This document shows, one piece after another, positions 22,504 to 32,879 of a stretch of DNA of 64,000 nucleotides. The position numbers were made by a program, and so were the translations under genes. This DNA is from Undibacterium sp. KW1 (GTDB taxonomy: Bacteria > Pseudomonadota > Gammaproteobacteria > Burkholderiales > Burkholderiaceae_D): the NCBI RefSeq assembly GCF_009937955.1, contig NZ_AP018439.1, forward strand, positions 5,518,001 through 5,582,000, in the 5' to 3' direction. The notes below the pieces were generated by a model, which had not been told where the DNA came from, did no database searches, and saw only the letters and a list, made by a program, of their open reading frames with translations. Position 1 is the first letter of the stretch, and each line of letters opens with the position of its first letter.

Positions 22504-22732
22504 TTTCTGACTCCTTAAAGGGAAACTTTGCTTAAAGGAAGGTGTCAGCAAAGATTCTTTAGTCCGAAAACGCACCGGTTCGCGATTCAGTTGACATGAT
22601 AAGTTACAAAACTCGAAATTTTTTTTATATATTTTATAAAAAAACAATAAATTAGGCAAAATTTGAGCAAAAATGCCCTATTCATTGTATTTATTTCATC
22701 TTTTGTTACAAATCAGCTGGAACTTTTCAGGC

Positions 22733-23710
22733 TTATTTGATGCGCGAGGCCTCAAGAACGAAGCTCAGCTTGCCAAAACGTGCACTAACTTCATCAAATT
22801 TCTTTTGTTTTTGCGCATCCGTGAGGCTGGGGTTATTCAAATTGTCGCGCAAAAGGCTAAACAATGTTAAATCTGCGATAGGCTTCAACTGCGCATCGGT
22901 AGAACGCTGGAAACCGGACAAATTCAAAATGTCTTTCAACACAGCCTGCGCCTGTTTTTGCTTGCCATAATTGACAAAGAAATCTTCTACGCGGGTTTTC
23001 AGGGCTGGCGACATGTCCTTGCGGTACAGAATAGGGTCATTGGGTATCAGGGGCGAAGTCCAGATAACGCGCACCTTGCTGAGCTGATCTGGTGCTTCTT
23101 TCTTCAGCCTGTCCATCTCTTCACTATTAAAGGTGGCGACATCGGCTTCACCGCGCAAAATAGAAGAAAAATTCGCCTGATGATTACCAATGATGACCTT
23201 CTTGAACAGTTTTGCCGGATCTATCTTGTTCTTGGAAAACAGGTAATAAGCAGGAACCAGATAACCAGACGTCGATTTTTTATCGCCATCAGCAAAGATA
23301 TACACGCCAGGTTTGGCAGAGACCTGGTCAAAGCTGGTCAGTGCGCTTTTGCTGGATGCAATAATGACGGAGTTATACCCGCGTGAACCATCACTTTTGA
23401 CCATTTGCGCAAACACGGTGGCCTTGCCATCTTCCACCGCATCCAGTGCAACCTTGCTGCTCAGCCACGCGATTTGTATCTTGTTTTCTTTCAAACCAGC
23501 AACGATGTCGCTGTAATTAGAAGAAATGGCGGCAGTCACTTCAGTGCCTGTGCTTTTTGCCAGGTCATCCAGCAAAGGCTGCCAGCGTTTGCGGGTGTCT
23601 TCTATACTTGTTGTAGCGATCAGGCCTACAGTGATCTTTTCTGCTGCGTGGACAAGGGACATGAACATACTGCTGAGCAGCAGTACCAGGGTGACAATTT
23701 TTTTAAACAT
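22733..23710 (-). CDS. PhnD/PtxB-type phosphonate/phosphate-like ABC substrate-binding protein
   Basis: A periplasmic binding protein of the PhnD family, 325 residues. It has a Sec signal peptide ending near VHAAEK, then a typical two-lobe fold with KITVGLIATTSIEDTRKRWQPL and the SNYSDIVAGLKENKIQIAWL pattern. FADGDKKSTSGYLVPAYYL and ANFSSILRGEADVATFNSEEMDRL are further family signatures. No permease or ATPase lies next to it, so it either works with a distant transporter or serves sensing. The substrate is unknown; PhnD relatives bind phosphonates, phosphite and other small oxyanions. Confidence 0.9.
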   Translation of the reverse strand: MFKKIVTLVLLLSSMFMSLVHAAEKITVGLIATTSIEDTRKRWQPLLDDLAKSTGTEVTAAISSNYSDIVAGLKENKIQIAWLSSKVALDAVEDGKATVFAQMVKSDGSRGYNSVIIASSKSALTSFDQVSAKPGVYIFADGDKKSTSGYLVPAYYLFSKNKIDPAKLFKKVIIGNHQANFSSILRGEADVATFNSEEMDRLKKEAPDQLSKVRVIWTSPLIPNDPILYRKDMSPALKTRVEDFFVNYGKQKQAQAVLKDILNLSGFQRSTDAQLKPIADLTLFSLLRDNLNNPSLTDAQKQKKFDEVSARFGKLSFVLEASRIK

Positions 23711-23840
23711 AAAACCTCAATAGAAAATGCAAATACCCAAAGCACGGGAGTGCCAGTGACCGGTCAAACATGTATGCGGTAGCAAACAAACAAGTGACGT
23801 CAACGACGTACTATGGGACAGGAATGGGGGATGGTGATTG

Positions 23841-23910
23841 GATGCACGCTGATTAATTTTTGTGCATCAATTGCCTGCTATTATAGCATTAGATGAATTT
23901 GGGCAACCAA
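23841..23910 (-). promoter_or_regulatory. Probable phnD promoter with downstream inverted repeat
   Basis: On the minus strand an extended -10, TGCTATAAT (23880-23888), has a possible -35 TTGGTT (23905-23910) at 19 bases. GATGCAC (23841-23847) and GTGCATC (23862-23868) form an inverted repeat just downstream of the expected transcription start. This could be an operator; the regulator is unknown. Confidence 0.45.
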
Positions 23911-23992
23911 TTCCCCTAAAGCAAGAAATGTTTTAGAGTTAATTCACCAGACACTTGGCTATGGAATTCGGTTATCAAGCCCTGTGTTTTAC

Positions 23993-24574
23993 TTAGGGCT
24001 TTTGGTCTGGCAGCACCTGACCGCTTTTCGATAGCGGTGTCACAGAAAAGCGCAAACTGGTCACAGACTTAAACACTTGACCTGGATTAAGCACCGTCGA
24101 AGGGAAATTTGCGTGATTCGGGCTGTCGGGCAAGTGCTGGGTTTCAAAGGCAAAGCCGTCATGGCGCTGATAGGCTCAGGCTTCGCTGCCATCAAAGCCA
24201 TTACCGCTATTGAACTGCACTGAAGGTTCTGTGGTGTAGATATCCATTTGCCGGCCAGATACAGTTTCAGTGATGCACGCAACGGATCGCAAGGACTGAT
24301 CCCAATTGGCAAAAAGCAGGCTGTGATCATAGCCGGGTGGCTGCCCCAGCAAGGCATCCCCTTGTTCAAGGTGGCGTGTGATGGCGGTGGGTTTTCGCAA
24401 ATCCAGCACGCTGCCATCCACCGGTAGAGTACGCCCCGTGGGTATGCGTTTATTGTCGGTTTCGGTGTAACGGTCGGCATGGATTTGAAACAGGTGAGTA
24501 CTCAAACCCCTGCTACCTGTACCTGCCAGGTTGAAGTAGGCGTGATTGGTCAGGTTGATGACCGTCGCTTTATT
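23993..24574 (-). pseudogene. Truncated aldose 1-epimerase (galM) remnant
   Basis: Minus-strand translation gives the second half of a GalM-type aldose epimerase: [18 protein letters not shown], the substrate-site pattern with the catalytic His, then [44 protein letters not shown] and finally FAFETQHLPDSPNHANFP. The frame carries an in-frame TGA at 24176-24178 and stops at 23993. About the first 170 residues are missing: similarity ends abruptly near 24574, where a beta-helix gene on the other strand begins. Both defects indicate a dead gene. No sugar-metabolism genes lie nearby. Confidence 0.85.
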
Positions 24575-25233
24575 TCAGGCAAGGGCATCATCCTTGATAC
24601 CTCCAGCAACAACGTACTGCAAAACCTGACCGTGCATGATGTCGATGACGAGGGCATACACTTTCGCGCCTTCAGCACCGACAATGTATTGAAAAACAGC
24701 CACATCTATAACACCGGCAAGAAACAGGCTGGTTTTGGTGAAGGTGTATATATAGGATCAGCCAATTCTCCTGGTGCACCTACACTTCATGCAACCCGGA
24801 CAAGAGTGACCGCAACAAGGTGCTGAGCAACAGCATAGGCCCGAATGTGAATGCCGAGGGCATAGACATCAAGGAAGGCTCATCTGATGGCCTGATACAG
24901 GGCAACACCTTTGACGGCAGCGGCATCAGTGGTGAAAACTATGCCGACAGTGTGATTGATGTCAAAGGCAATAATTACGCCATCACTGGCAATACCGTCA
25001 ATAACCACCCCACCTCCAGCGACAAAAACCTGCTGGACGGCTTTCAGGTGCACCAGGCTTATACCGGCTGGGGCAAGAACAATAAGTTCAGCAGCAATCG
25101 CTTCAACCTCAATACCAAGGGATATGGCATCAATGTACAGTCCGGCCTGACGGGCAATATCGTCTGTGACAATAACTCGGTAACGAATACAACAGGCGGT
25201 GTCGCCCATGTGGCACTGAGCCATTGCCAGTAA
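24575..25233 (+). pseudogene. Truncated parallel beta-helix protein (pectate-lyase-like fold) remnant
   Basis: The plus strand encodes right-handed beta-helix repeats: GIILDTSSNNVLQNLTVHDV, DEGIHFRAFSTDNVLKNSHI, NAEGIDIKEGSSDGLIQGN, and so on to a C-terminal CDNNSVTNTTGGVAHVALSH. The fold is that of pectate lyases and other polysaccharide-active or surface proteins. The N-terminus and signal peptide are gone; similarity starts at the galM junction. A -1 frameshift sits at about 24770, where CC follows tct; adding one base restores S-x-W-C-T-Y-T-S-C-N. The gene ends 18 bp from the helicase gene, facing it. Confidence 0.8.
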
Positions 25234-25251
25234 TGAATATGCGTCCAGGCT

Positions 25252-26523
25252 TTAGCTGATCTGCCCGTCTTTGGCAGCCAGTTCACGCAGCTTGTCTTTC
25301 TTGCTTTTACGCTTGCCCTTGATGCCGCCAGTGGGCGCATCAGGGCTGGCTTCAGACTCTGCTTTGTGTATTGCAATTGCCACAGGCTCAAAACCGGGCA
25401 AGGTCTCGCGAGGCACACGCTTGCCCTGGCGTTTTTCTATGAGGCGGAAATGCATTTCATGTTCAGCCAGGATAAAGCTGATTGCCGTGCCACTCGCACC
25501 GGCACGGCCAGTGCGGCCTATGCGATGGATATAATCATCTGCCGAACGCGGCAAATCATAATTGACAACCGCAGGCAAACCGGCAACATCAATACCACGG
25601 GCCGCCAGGTCAGTCGCAACCAGCACTTGTATGCGGTTTGCCTTGAAGTCGGTCAGCATATGCTGGCGTGCCCCCTGGCTGGCATCGCCATTAAATGCCT
25701 CTGCCTTGATACCTGCTTTTTTTAATTTATTGCTGACGGTGTCGCTCGCATATTTGGTGGAGACAAACACCAGCACGCGTTCCCATTGCTGCTCTTTGAT
25801 CAGGTGCACCAGCAGGCGGGTGCGCTTGTCAGCATCAACTGCTATCGCCCTTTGTGCGATATCGGGCAGGTTCTCAGTCAGATCGGCAATCGCGATGCGC
25901 ACCGGCTCATGCAGCATGGCTAGCGCCAGCTTTTTGACTGCTGGTGAAAAGGTCGCCGAGAAAAACAGGTTTTGCCGTTTGGCAGGTAACTGCTCAAGTA
26001 TGCGTTTGATTTCATCGGCAAAGCCCAGATCCAGCAGGCGGTCTGCCTCATCCAGTACCAGTGTCGCAACGTCTTTTAAAGACAGGGCATTGTTACCGAG
26101 CAAATCCAGCAAGCGGCCCGGCGTGCTGATGACGATGTCAGCGCCACCACGCAAATGCATCATTTGCGGGTTGATGGAAGCACCGCCATAGATCACAGCT
26201 ACCTTCAGCTTCTTTGGCAAATGCTCTGCCAAAGCTTCGATTGTTTGGCCTACCTGACCGGATAATTCACGGGTAGGTACCAGTATCAGGATTTTGACTT
26301 TACGCTGCTTGCTGCTTTCTTCCATGCCCTGCTGCAAGCGCTGTAACAGTGGCAAGGCAAAGGCAGCCGTCTTGCCGGAACCGGTCTGTGCCAGCGCCAT
26401 GACATCCTCGCCAGCCAATACCGCCGGAATAGCCTCAGCCTGCACCGCAGTTGGTGTTTCATACTGGCGTGCGGCGACCGCTTGCAAGAGTTCCGGGATC
26501 AGGCCTAGGGATTCAAAAGTCAT
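25252..26523 (-). CDS. DEAD-box ATP-dependent RNA helicase (RhlE-like)
   Basis: A DEAD-box helicase of 423 residues. The Q motif region MTFESLGLIPELLQAVAARQYETPTAVQ, motif I AQTGSGKTAAF, Ia PTRELSGQV, II VLDEADRLLD, III SATF, and motifs V-VI TDLAARGIDVAGL and HRIGRTGR are all visible. A short basic C-terminal tail (GGIKGKRKSKKDK) is typical of RhlE-type proteins involved in ribosome assembly and RNA turnover. It is monocistronic, diverging from the acetyltransferase gene. Confidence 0.95.
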   Translation of the reverse strand: MTFESLGLIPELLQAVAARQYETPTAVQAEAIPAVLAGEDVMALAQTGSGKTAAFALPLLQRLQQGMEESSKQRKVKILILVPTRELSGQVGQTIEALAEHLPKKLKVAVIYGGASINPQMMHLRGGADIVISTPGRLLDLLGNNALSLKDVATLVLDEADRLLDLGFADEIKRILEQLPAKRQNLFFSATFSPAVKKLALAMLHEPVRIAIADLTENLPDIAQRAIAVDADKRTRLLVHLIKEQQWERVLVFVSTKYASDTVSNKLKKAGIKAEAFNGDASQGARQHMLTDFKANRIQVLVATDLAARGIDVAGLPAVVNYDLPRSADDYIHRIGRTGRAGASGTAISFILAEHEMHFRLIEKRQGKRVPRETLPGFEPVAIAIHKAESEASPDAPTGGIKGKRKSKKDKLRELAAKDGQIS

Positions 26524-26650
26524 GAGTAAATTGGAGAAGGGAAAAAGAAATTCTGTATTGAGCGTTACACTATAAAATCAAGCTGCGCCGCAAGCTTCAT
26601 CGCGCGGAGATGTCGCTCCATCAATGCGCATTGTAGTGCAAAACCGACCT

Positions 26651-26664
26651 GTATCTGCAGATAC
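26651..26664. promoter_or_regulatory. Perfect 14-bp palindrome between helicase and acetyltransferase genes
   Basis: GTATCTGCAGATAC is fully self-complementary and lies 45 bp before the acetyltransferase start in a divergent intergenic region. It could be an operator for a dimeric regulator; nothing else supports this. Confidence 0.3.
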
Positions 26665-26708
26665 CTGTCCCTGCAATACATGTGCTTACTCATCGGGGAG
26701 TCAGTGTT

Positions 26709-27236
26709 TTGACAACAATTACTTTCATCCAGGCGGACATTGCCCGCCACAAAGATATGCTCTTGGCCATGAATCTTGAATACATGGGTTGGGTCGCCGC
26801 ACACATCAAGCAGGATTTTGGTATTACCAGCGAAGACTTGCTCGGCATGCCACTGACAGATTATGTAGCTGGTGCACTGGACAAAATCTGTGGCACAGAT
26901 ACACTGGACAGCATGTTTTATCTGATAGAGGCAGACGGCCAGATAGCCGCCATGGGTGGCAGACGCGGTATACAGCCAGGCGTAGCCGAGATCAAGCGCC
27001 TGTATGTATTGCCAGGCTTTCGTGGCCTGCATCTGGGCGATGCGCTTTTACAACGCCTGCTCAGCGACGTACGCCAGCAGGGCTATGAGCGCGTGCGCCT
27101 CGACAGTGCACCCTTCATGCATGCAGCCCACAAACTTTACGAAGCAGCAGGATTCAAGGATTGCCAGCCCTATGAAGGCGCAGAAGTACCAGCGGTCCTG
27201 CATCCCCGCTGGCGGTTTATGGAATTGAGACTGTAA
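26709..27236 (+). CDS. GNAT family N-acetyltransferase
   Basis: A 175-residue GNAT acetyltransferase. The acetyl-CoA-binding A motif is VLPGFRGLHLGDALLQRL, preceded by the beta-strand AEIKRLYV; the C-terminal HAAHKLYEAAGFKDCQPY segment is the usual motif B. The start is most likely TTG 26709, with GGGGAG 8 bases upstream. An ATG at 26682 in the same frame lacks a ribosome site and would add nine unlikely residues. The substrate cannot be inferred. The VOC gene follows after 24 bp. Confidence 0.88.
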   Translation: MTTITFIQADIARHKDMLLAMNLEYMGWVAAHIKQDFGITSEDLLGMPLTDYVAGALDKICGTDTLDSMFYLIEADGQIAAMGGRRGIQPGVAEIKRLYVLPGFRGLHLGDALLQRLLSDVRQQGYERVRLDSAPFMHAAHKLYEAAGFKDCQPYEGAEVPAVLHPRWRFMELRL

Positions 27237-27260
27237 GCAACACTCACTTTGAGGCAACCC

Positions 27261-27680
27261 ATGCAAATCCAGACCATCCTGGCCTTTGGTGGCCATAGCG
27301 AAGCAGCGATACAGTTCTACAAACAAGCGATAGGTGCAGAAGTGCAAGTCATGCTGCGCTGGAAAGACAGCCCAGACCCGGTCATGCGCAGCATATCATC
27401 CGATCTGGATAAAATCATGCATGCCTCATTCCGCGTAGGTGACACCATACTGATGGCAACTGACGGCATACAAACCCTGGCCCAGCCTGACATCAAAGGC
27501 CTCACACTGAACCTCGAAGCCAGGGACGACAGCGAAGCCAGGCAGCTATTCGCTGCACTCAGCAATGGCGGAACTGTACAAATGCCCCTGAGCAAAACCT
27601 TCTGGACCTCACTGTCAGGCATGCTCACCGACCGCTTTGGTGTGTCGTGGATGGTGAATGTGGCCTCGCCCGAGGAATAA
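27261..27680 (+). CDS. VOC (glyoxalase/PhnB-like) family protein
   Basis: A 139-residue protein of the PhnB-like VOC fold: TILAFGGHSEAAIQFYKQAI at the N-terminus, HASFRVGDTILMATDG in the middle and SGMLTDRFGVSWMVN at the C-terminus. These proteins are dimeric with a shared metal or ligand pocket; the specific function is unknown. The start is ATG 27261 with GAGG 6 bases upstream. It is probably co-transcribed with the acetyltransferase, and the hairpin at 27794-27823 ends the unit. Confidence 0.9.
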   Translation: MQIQTILAFGGHSEAAIQFYKQAIGAEVQVMLRWKDSPDPVMRSISSDLDKIMHASFRVGDTILMATDGIQTLAQPDIKGLTLNLEARDDSEARQLFAALSNGGTVQMPLSKTFWTSLSGMLTDRFGVSWMVNVASPEE

Positions 27681-27793
27681 TGCATCATTTACTTTGGTCT
27701 TGAATGAAAGAGAATTGGCACAACACTGGAAAGCAAGGCTTCATTCATCACGACTGTTTCAATCATTACGCCTGTTTCAATCATATAAAAGAA

Positions 27794-27823
27794 AAAACCC
27801 ACTCCTGTGTAGAAGTGGGTTTT
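27794..27823. terminator. Bidirectional rho-independent terminator
   Basis: AAAACCCACT (27794-27803) and AGTGGGTTTT (27814-27823) form a 10-bp stem with a 10-base loop, flanked by A and T runs on both sides. It lies between the VOC gene and the convergent ssb gene and can serve both. Confidence 0.85.
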
Positions 27824-27849
27824 TGTTTACGTTCTAAACAAGCTCGGGG

Positions 27850-28350
27850 TTAAAACGGAATATCGTCATCCATATCCGAGAAGTTCGGGGCCGGGCGTGA
27901 GGCTGGGGCCTGGCGTTGTTGTTGTGGGGCTGCCTGTGGGCGTGGTGCTGGTGCACCCCCACCTCCGCCACCGTAGCCACCACCATCATCCATGCCTGCG
28001 CCGCCGCCCATGCCCTGGCGGCTGCCCAGCATTTGCATGCTGTCGGCCTTGATGTCGGTTGCGTATTTTTCTACGCCGTCTTTGTCGGTGTACTTGCGGG
28101 TGCGCAGGCTGCCTTCAACGTAGACTTGCGAACCTTTCTTCAGGTATTGACCGGCGATTTCTGCCAGTTTGCCGAAGAAGGTGATGCGGTGCCATTCTGT
28201 CTGTTCTTTCTTTTCACCGCTGGATTTGTCTTTCCAGCTATCGGTGGTTGCCACGGTGATGCTGGTCATTGCATCGCCTGATGGCATGTAACGGGTTTCC
28301 GGGTCTCTCCCAAGGTTGCCAACGATAATGACCTTGTTCACTGATGCCAT
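27850..28350 (-). CDS. ssb: Single-stranded DNA-binding protein
   Basis: SSB coats single-stranded DNA during replication, repair and recombination. 166 residues from ATG 28350, which has GAGGAG upstream; the open frame runs further to 28401 without a signal. The OB fold starts [22 protein letters not shown] Gly/Pro/Gln-rich linker of about 45 residues follows, and the conserved acidic tip DMDDDIPF ends the protein. It lies 34 bp after the MFS gene in the same direction. I found no LexA-type box nearby. Confidence 0.97.
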   Translation of the reverse strand: MASVNKVIIVGNLGRDPETRYMPSGDAMTSITVATTDSWKDKSSGEKKEQTEWHRITFFGKLAEIAGQYLKKGSQVYVEGSLRTRKYTDKDGVEKYATDIKADSMQMLGSRQGMGGGAGMDDGGGYGGGGGGAPAPRPQAAPQQQRQAPASRPAPNFSDMDDDIPF

Positions 28351-28384
28351 GTATTTCTCCTCATTTTTCCTGATACAAATTAAT

Positions 28385-29626
28385 TTATGCCTTGACCGCA
28401 ACAGCAGTTTTGCTGCGCTTGGGGATGTTGGGCATATTGATAGCGATTATAAGCCACGCGGCTGTAAGCACAGAACTAACAATAAAAACTGATGACGGGT
28501 TGAAACTTTGTTTAATCCAGCCGCCCAACAAACCACCACAGAACAGGCCCAGGGCCTGCAAGGTGTTATACACACCTAGAGCCGCACCTTTGGCGGCTGG
28601 CGGGGCGATACGCGATACCAGGGATGGCTGGCATGCCTCAAGGATATTGAAGGCAATAAAAAATGCAAACAGCAAGCCTACCAGCATGGCTGGGGATTGC
28701 AAGTATTGCCACAGACCAAGCTCAACTACCAGCAAGAGTGCGATAGCGGCAACAAAGACCTGCTTCATCTTGCCAAATTTCTCGCCGATGAAAATTGCTG
28801 GCAGCATGGCGATGAAAGAAGCAAACATGACAGGCAGATAGACTTTCCAGTGCGCGGTCACCGGCAGGTCAGCATATTGCACCAGTGCCGCTGGCACAAC
28901 AACGAACATGGCCATTTGCGTCAGGTGCAGCGCAAACACGCCGTAATTGAGGCGCATCAGTTCAGTGTTCTTCAAGACCACGGACAGGGGCACGGGCGCA
29001 TGGCGTATGGCCGGTGCTTCTGGCGTGATAAACAAGACAACGGCTATGCCTACCAGTGACAGAACACCCGTCATGGCAAAGATGCCACTCATGCCTATGC
29101 TTTGATACAACAACGGTGCGGCCACCAGTGAAAATGCAAAGGTCAGACCGATGGAGCCGCCTACCATGGCCATGGCCTTGGTGCGGTGTTCTTCTCTGGT
29201 GGTATCGGCGATCAGGGCAGTAATGGCGGCGGAGATTGCGCCTGCACCCTGTATGCCACGGCCGATGATGACACCAACCACTGTGGTTGCGTATGCTGCA
29301 ACAAAAGCGCCAATCGCGAACAGCAACAGGCCGATGACGATGATACGCTTGCGGCCAAATTTGTCTGACGCTATCCCGAATGGGATTTGCCCGAAGGCCT
29401 GGCTCAGGCCATACATGCCCATGGCCAGGCCAACCAGGCTGGCATTATCACCATCAGGCAAGGTCTTGGCATGAATTGCAAATACCGGCAGGATGAGGAA
29501 CAGACCCAGCATGCGCAAGGCAAAGATGGAAGCGAGGGAGGCACTGGAGCTGATTTCCTCGCGGCTCATGCTGGCAGGCTGTTGCTCACTCAGGGCGGAT
29601 GCGTCGGAAGATGTTGCAATAGTCAT
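28385..29626 (-). CDS. MFS transporter
   Basis: A 12-helix major facilitator, 413 residues from ATG 29626 (an in-frame TTG at 29632 is less likely). The [39 protein letters not shown] stretch and the loop 2-3 motif [13 protein letters not shown] are typical of the drug:H+ antiporter group. It sits between ssb and the divergent uvrA, an order widely kept in Burkholderiales. The substrate is unknown. Confidence 0.93.
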   Translation of the reverse strand: MTIATSSDASALSEQQPASMSREEISSSASLASIFALRMLGLFLILPVFAIHAKTLPDGDNASLVGLAMGMYGLSQAFGQIPFGIASDKFGRKRIIVIGLLLFAIGAFVAAYATTVVGVIIGRGIQGAGAISAAITALIADTTREEHRTKAMAMVGGSIGLTFAFSLVAAPLLYQSIGMSGIFAMTGVLSLVGIAVVLFITPEAPAIRHAPVPLSVVLKNTELMRLNYGVFALHLTQMAMFVVVPAALVQYADLPVTAHWKVYLPVMFASFIAMLPAIFIGEKFGKMKQVFVAAIALLLVVELGLWQYLQSPAMLVGLLFAFFIAFNILEACQPSLVSRIAPPAAKGAALGVYNTLQALGLFCGGLLGGWIKQSFNPSSVFIVSSVLTAAWLIIAINMPNIPKRSKTAVAVKA

Positions 29627-29759
29627 ATTCAAAAAAGCTCGTCCAGTGTGTTTAGTTTGCGCAAAGCAAAGGCGAGCCCGCAGTGATTTTCAAAACCCGT
29701 TATAGTATCAGGTTGCACGCCTACTTCCTCCAATTCGGCCCAAATTCAGCACAGAGATT

Positions 29760-32699
29760 ATGACGACACGCACAAAAGCAGCAAAAGCGCCCAAACCGGC
29801 AGAAATCGACTTTGATGCCAGTGATGTTCAATTGGCACAAAAACGCGAATTGATACGTGTACGCGGCGCACGTACCCACAACCTGAAAAATATCAGCATA
29901 GACTTGCCGCGCAATAAACTGGTGGTAATCACCGGCCTGTCTGGTTCGGGCAAATCTTCACTGGCTTTTGATACCCTGTATGCAGAAGGCCAGCGCCGCT
30001 ATGTAGAGTCTCTGTCAGCCTATGCGCGCCAGTTTTTGCAGTTGATGGAAAAACCGGATGTGGATCTGATCGAGGGTTTGTCACCGGCCATCTCCATAGA
30101 ACAAAAAGCCACTTCGCATAATCCGCGCTCCACCGTTGGCACGGTCACCGAGATCCATGATTACCTGCGTCTGCTGTATGCACGCGTGGGTACGCCATAT
30201 TGCCCGGATCATCCTGAGAACCCGCTGGCTGCACAATCAGTGTCGCAAATGGTGGATGCCGTGCTGGCCATGCCTGACGATACCAAGCTCATGATACTCG
30301 CGCCTGTGGTTGCCAACCGCAAGGGCGAGCACATGGATTTGTTTGAACAGATGCAGGCACAGGGCTTTATACGCTTCCGTGTACAGAGCGGCACGCATGA
30401 GGCGAAGATTTATGAAGTCGATAATCTGCCCAAGCTGAAGAAGACTGAGAAACATACGATAGATGTGGTCATCGACCGCGTCAAGGTAAAAGCGGACATC
30501 AAACAGCGTCTGGCCGAATCATTTGAAACCTGTTTGCGTCTGGCAAATGGCCGCGCCCTGATTGTGGATATGGATAGCAATCATGAGCAATTATTCTCGA
30601 ACAAATTTGCCTGCCCTATTTGCGGTTATTCATTGCAAGAACTGGAACCGCGCCTGTTCTCTTTCAATAACCCCATGGGGGCCTGCCCTGAGTGTGATGG
30701 TTTGGGGCATATAGAATTCTTTGATCCCAAGCGCATCGTCGCCTTTCCTAACTTGTCACTGGCAAGTGGTGCGGTCAAGGGTTGGGACAGGCGCAACCAA
30801 TTCTATTTCCAGATGCTGTCCAACCTGGCGGCATTCTATGAGTTTGATATCGATACGCCTTACGAGCAATTGCCAGAGTCAGCGCAGCAAATCATTTTGT
30901 ATGGTTCAGGCAAACAGCAGATACCGTTTACCTATATCAATGAAAAAGGTCGTACCGTCATCAAGGAACACAGCTTTGAAGGCGTGGTGACGAACCTGCA
31001 ACGCCGTTATCGCGAAACTGATTCCATGGCCGTCAAGGAAGAGCTGGCCAAGTTCATCAATGAAAAGCAATGCCCGTCTTGCGATGGCGCACGCCTGCGC
31101 ATAGAAGCGCGTTATGTCAAGGTGGGTACAGGCAAGCAAGAGAAGGCGATTTACGATATCAGCGCCATGCCGCTGCGTGAAACCCTGCATTTCTTTGAGC
31201 ACCTGAAATTGACCGGTTCCAAGCGCGATATCGCTGACCGCATCATCAAGGAAATCACGGCACGCCTGACTTTCCTGAATAATGTCGGTCTCGATTATCT
31301 GTCGCTGGAACGCAGTGCCGACACCCTCTCTGGTGGCGAAGCACAGCGCATACGCCTGGCATCGCAAATTGGTTCTGGCCTGACTGGCGTCATGTATGTG
31401 CTGGATGAGCCATCTATTGGCTTGCATCAGCGCGACAATGACAGGCTTATCGATACGCTCAAGCACCTACGCGATATCGGCAATAGCGTGCTGGTGGTTG
31501 AGCATGACGAAGATGCGATACGCTGCGCCGACTTTGTGGTCGATATGGGTCTGGGTGCGGGCGTGCATGGCGGTGAAATTATCGCCCAGGGTACGCTGGC
31601 AGATATCATGGGCAACAAGCGTTCGCTGACTGCGCAATACCTCAGTGGCGCGCTGGAAATAGCTGTGCCTAAAAAGCGTACCAAGGCTGATCCGGCCAAG
31701 CAATTGCTGATTGCTGGCGCGCGTGGCAATAACCTGAAAAAAGTCTCGATGAAATTGCCGGTGGGCTTGCTGACTTGCGTGACCGGTGTTTCTGGTTCAG
31801 GCAAATCGACGCTGGTGAATGACACGCTGTACCACGTCGCTGCGCGTCACCTGTATGGTTCACAAACAGAACCGGCAACATTTGACCACGTCAGTGGCCT
31901 TGAGCATTTTGATAAAGTCATTTCTGTCGATCAGGCACCTATCGGTCGTACCCCACGTTCCAACCCTGCCACTTATACTGGCTTGTTCACACCTATACGT
32001 GACCTGTTCGCCACCGTGCCAACAGCCAAAGAACGTGGCTATAGCGCAGGCCGTTTCTCCTTCAACGTCAAAGGTGGTCGTTGTGAAGCCTGCCAGGGTG
32101 ATGGCGTGATCAAGGTCGAGATGCATTTCTTGCCTGACGTGTATGTACCTTGCGATGTCTGCCACGGCAAGCGCTATAACCGCGAAACCCTGGAAGTGCA
32201 TTACAAGGGCAAGAACATCAATGAAGTGCTGGGCATGACGGTGGAAGATGCGCATGAATTCTTCAAGGTTGTGCCTATCATTGCACGCAAATTGCAAACC
32301 CTGCTGGATGTAGGGCTGGGTTATATACGCCTGGGGCAAAGTGCCACGACCCTGTCGGGTGGTGAAGCGCAACGCGTCAAGCTGTCGCTGGAATTGTCCA
32401 AACGTGATACTGGCCGCACCCTGTACATCCTGGATGAACCGACCACAGGCTTGCACTTCCATGATATCGCCTTGCTGTTGAAGGTCATACACAGGTTGCG
32501 TGACCAGGGTAATACCGTCGTTATCATCGAGCATAATCTGGATGTCATCAAAACTGCTGACTGGCTGATTGACCTTGGCCCTGAAGGCGGCGCTGGCGGT
32601 GGCAAGATCATAGCGACCGGTACACCGGAAGAAGTGGCGGATAATCCTGAGAGTGTGACTGGCAAGTATTTGCTGCCACTGTTGAAGAAATCAAAATAA
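29760..32699 (+). CDS. uvrA: Excinuclease ABC subunit UvrA
   Basis: UvrA recognises bulky DNA lesions and loads UvrB in nucleotide excision repair. 979 residues with two ABC ATPase modules: Walker [21 protein letters not shown] near residue 60 and [16 protein letters not shown] near residue 675. ABC signatures are [13 protein letters not shown] and [13 protein letters not shown]. Zinc motifs are CPICG...CPEC in the first half and CEACQGDG...CDVCHG in the second. A terminator follows. No canonical LexA operator is visible in the 133-bp gap upstream. Confidence 0.98.
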   Translation: MTTRTKAAKAPKPAEIDFDASDVQLAQKRELIRVRGARTHNLKNISIDLPRNKLVVITGLSGSGKSSLAFDTLYAEGQRRYVESLSAYARQFLQLMEKPDVDLIEGLSPAISIEQKATSHNPRSTVGTVTEIHDYLRLLYARVGTPYCPDHPENPLAAQSVSQMVDAVLAMPDDTKLMILAPVVANRKGEHMDLFEQMQAQGFIRFRVQSGTHEAKIYEVDNLPKLKKTEKHTIDVVIDRVKVKADIKQRLAESFETCLRLANGRALIVDMDSNHEQLFSNKFACPICGYSLQELEPRLFSFNNPMGACPECDGLGHIEFFDPKRIVAFPNLSLASGAVKGWDRRNQFYFQMLSNLAAFYEFDIDTPYEQLPESAQQIILYGSGKQQIPFTYINEKGRTVIKEHSFEGVVTNLQRRYRETDSMAVKEELAKFINEKQCPSCDGARLRIEARYVKVGTGKQEKAIYDISAMPLRETLHFFEHLKLTGSKRDIADRIIKEITARLTFLNNVGLDYLSLERSADTLSGGEAQRIRLASQIGSGLTGVMYVLDEPSIGLHQRDNDRLIDTLKHLRDIGNSVLVVEHDEDAIRCADFVVDMGLGAGVHGGEIIAQGTLADIMGNKRSLTAQYLSGALEIAVPKKRTKADPAKQLLIAGARGNNLKKVSMKLPVGLLTCVTGVSGSGKSTLVNDTLYHVAARHLYGSQTEPATFDHVSGLEHFDKVISVDQAPIGRTPRSNPATYTGLFTPIRDLFATVPTAKERGYSAGRFSFNVKGGRCEACQGDGVIKVEMHFLPDVYVPCDVCHGKRYNRETLEVHYKGKNINEVLGMTVEDAHEFFKVVPIIARKLQTLLDVGLGYIRLGQSATTLSGGEAQRVKLSLELSKRDTGRTLYILDEPTTGLHFHDIALLLKVIHRLRDQGNTVVIIEHNLDVIKTADWLIDLGPEGGAGGGKIIATGTPEEVADNPESVTGKYLLPLLKKSK

Positions 32700-32716
32700 G
32701 GTAATGCCTTGATGTG

Positions 32717-32747
32717 AGGCGCTGTTCCTGCAAAGGAAACAGCGCCT
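32717..32747 (+). terminator. Rho-independent terminator of uvrA
   Basis: AGGCGCTGTT (32717-32726) pairs with AACAGCGCCT (32738-32747), followed by TTTTTTATT. The stem lies 17 bases after the uvrA stop. Confidence 0.88.
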
Positions 32748-32879
32748 TTTTTATTGATGTTGCGTTGTGATGTTGCGTTGGGTGGTGTGCATTTTCATGA
32801 GCGTACTTTAGGCTTGGTTATAATAGGCTTCAATCCGCAGCACATCAGTTCTGCAATAACTACAAGATACTGCTTAGCA

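Noticed and set aside
24061..24480. A 139-codon minus-strand frame overlapping the galM remnant.
   Set aside because: It is in a different frame from the galM similarity and has no domain; the galM frame with its internal stop explains the sequence.
27754..27784. A 13-base direct repeat (CTGTTTCAATCAT) with period 18.
   Set aside because: Only two copies, in AT-rich sequence before a terminator; too little to call a functional repeat.
29627..29759. A LexA (SOS) box for uvrA or the MFS-ssb unit.
   Set aside because: I looked for CTGT-N8-ACAG-like sites and found none of adequate quality.
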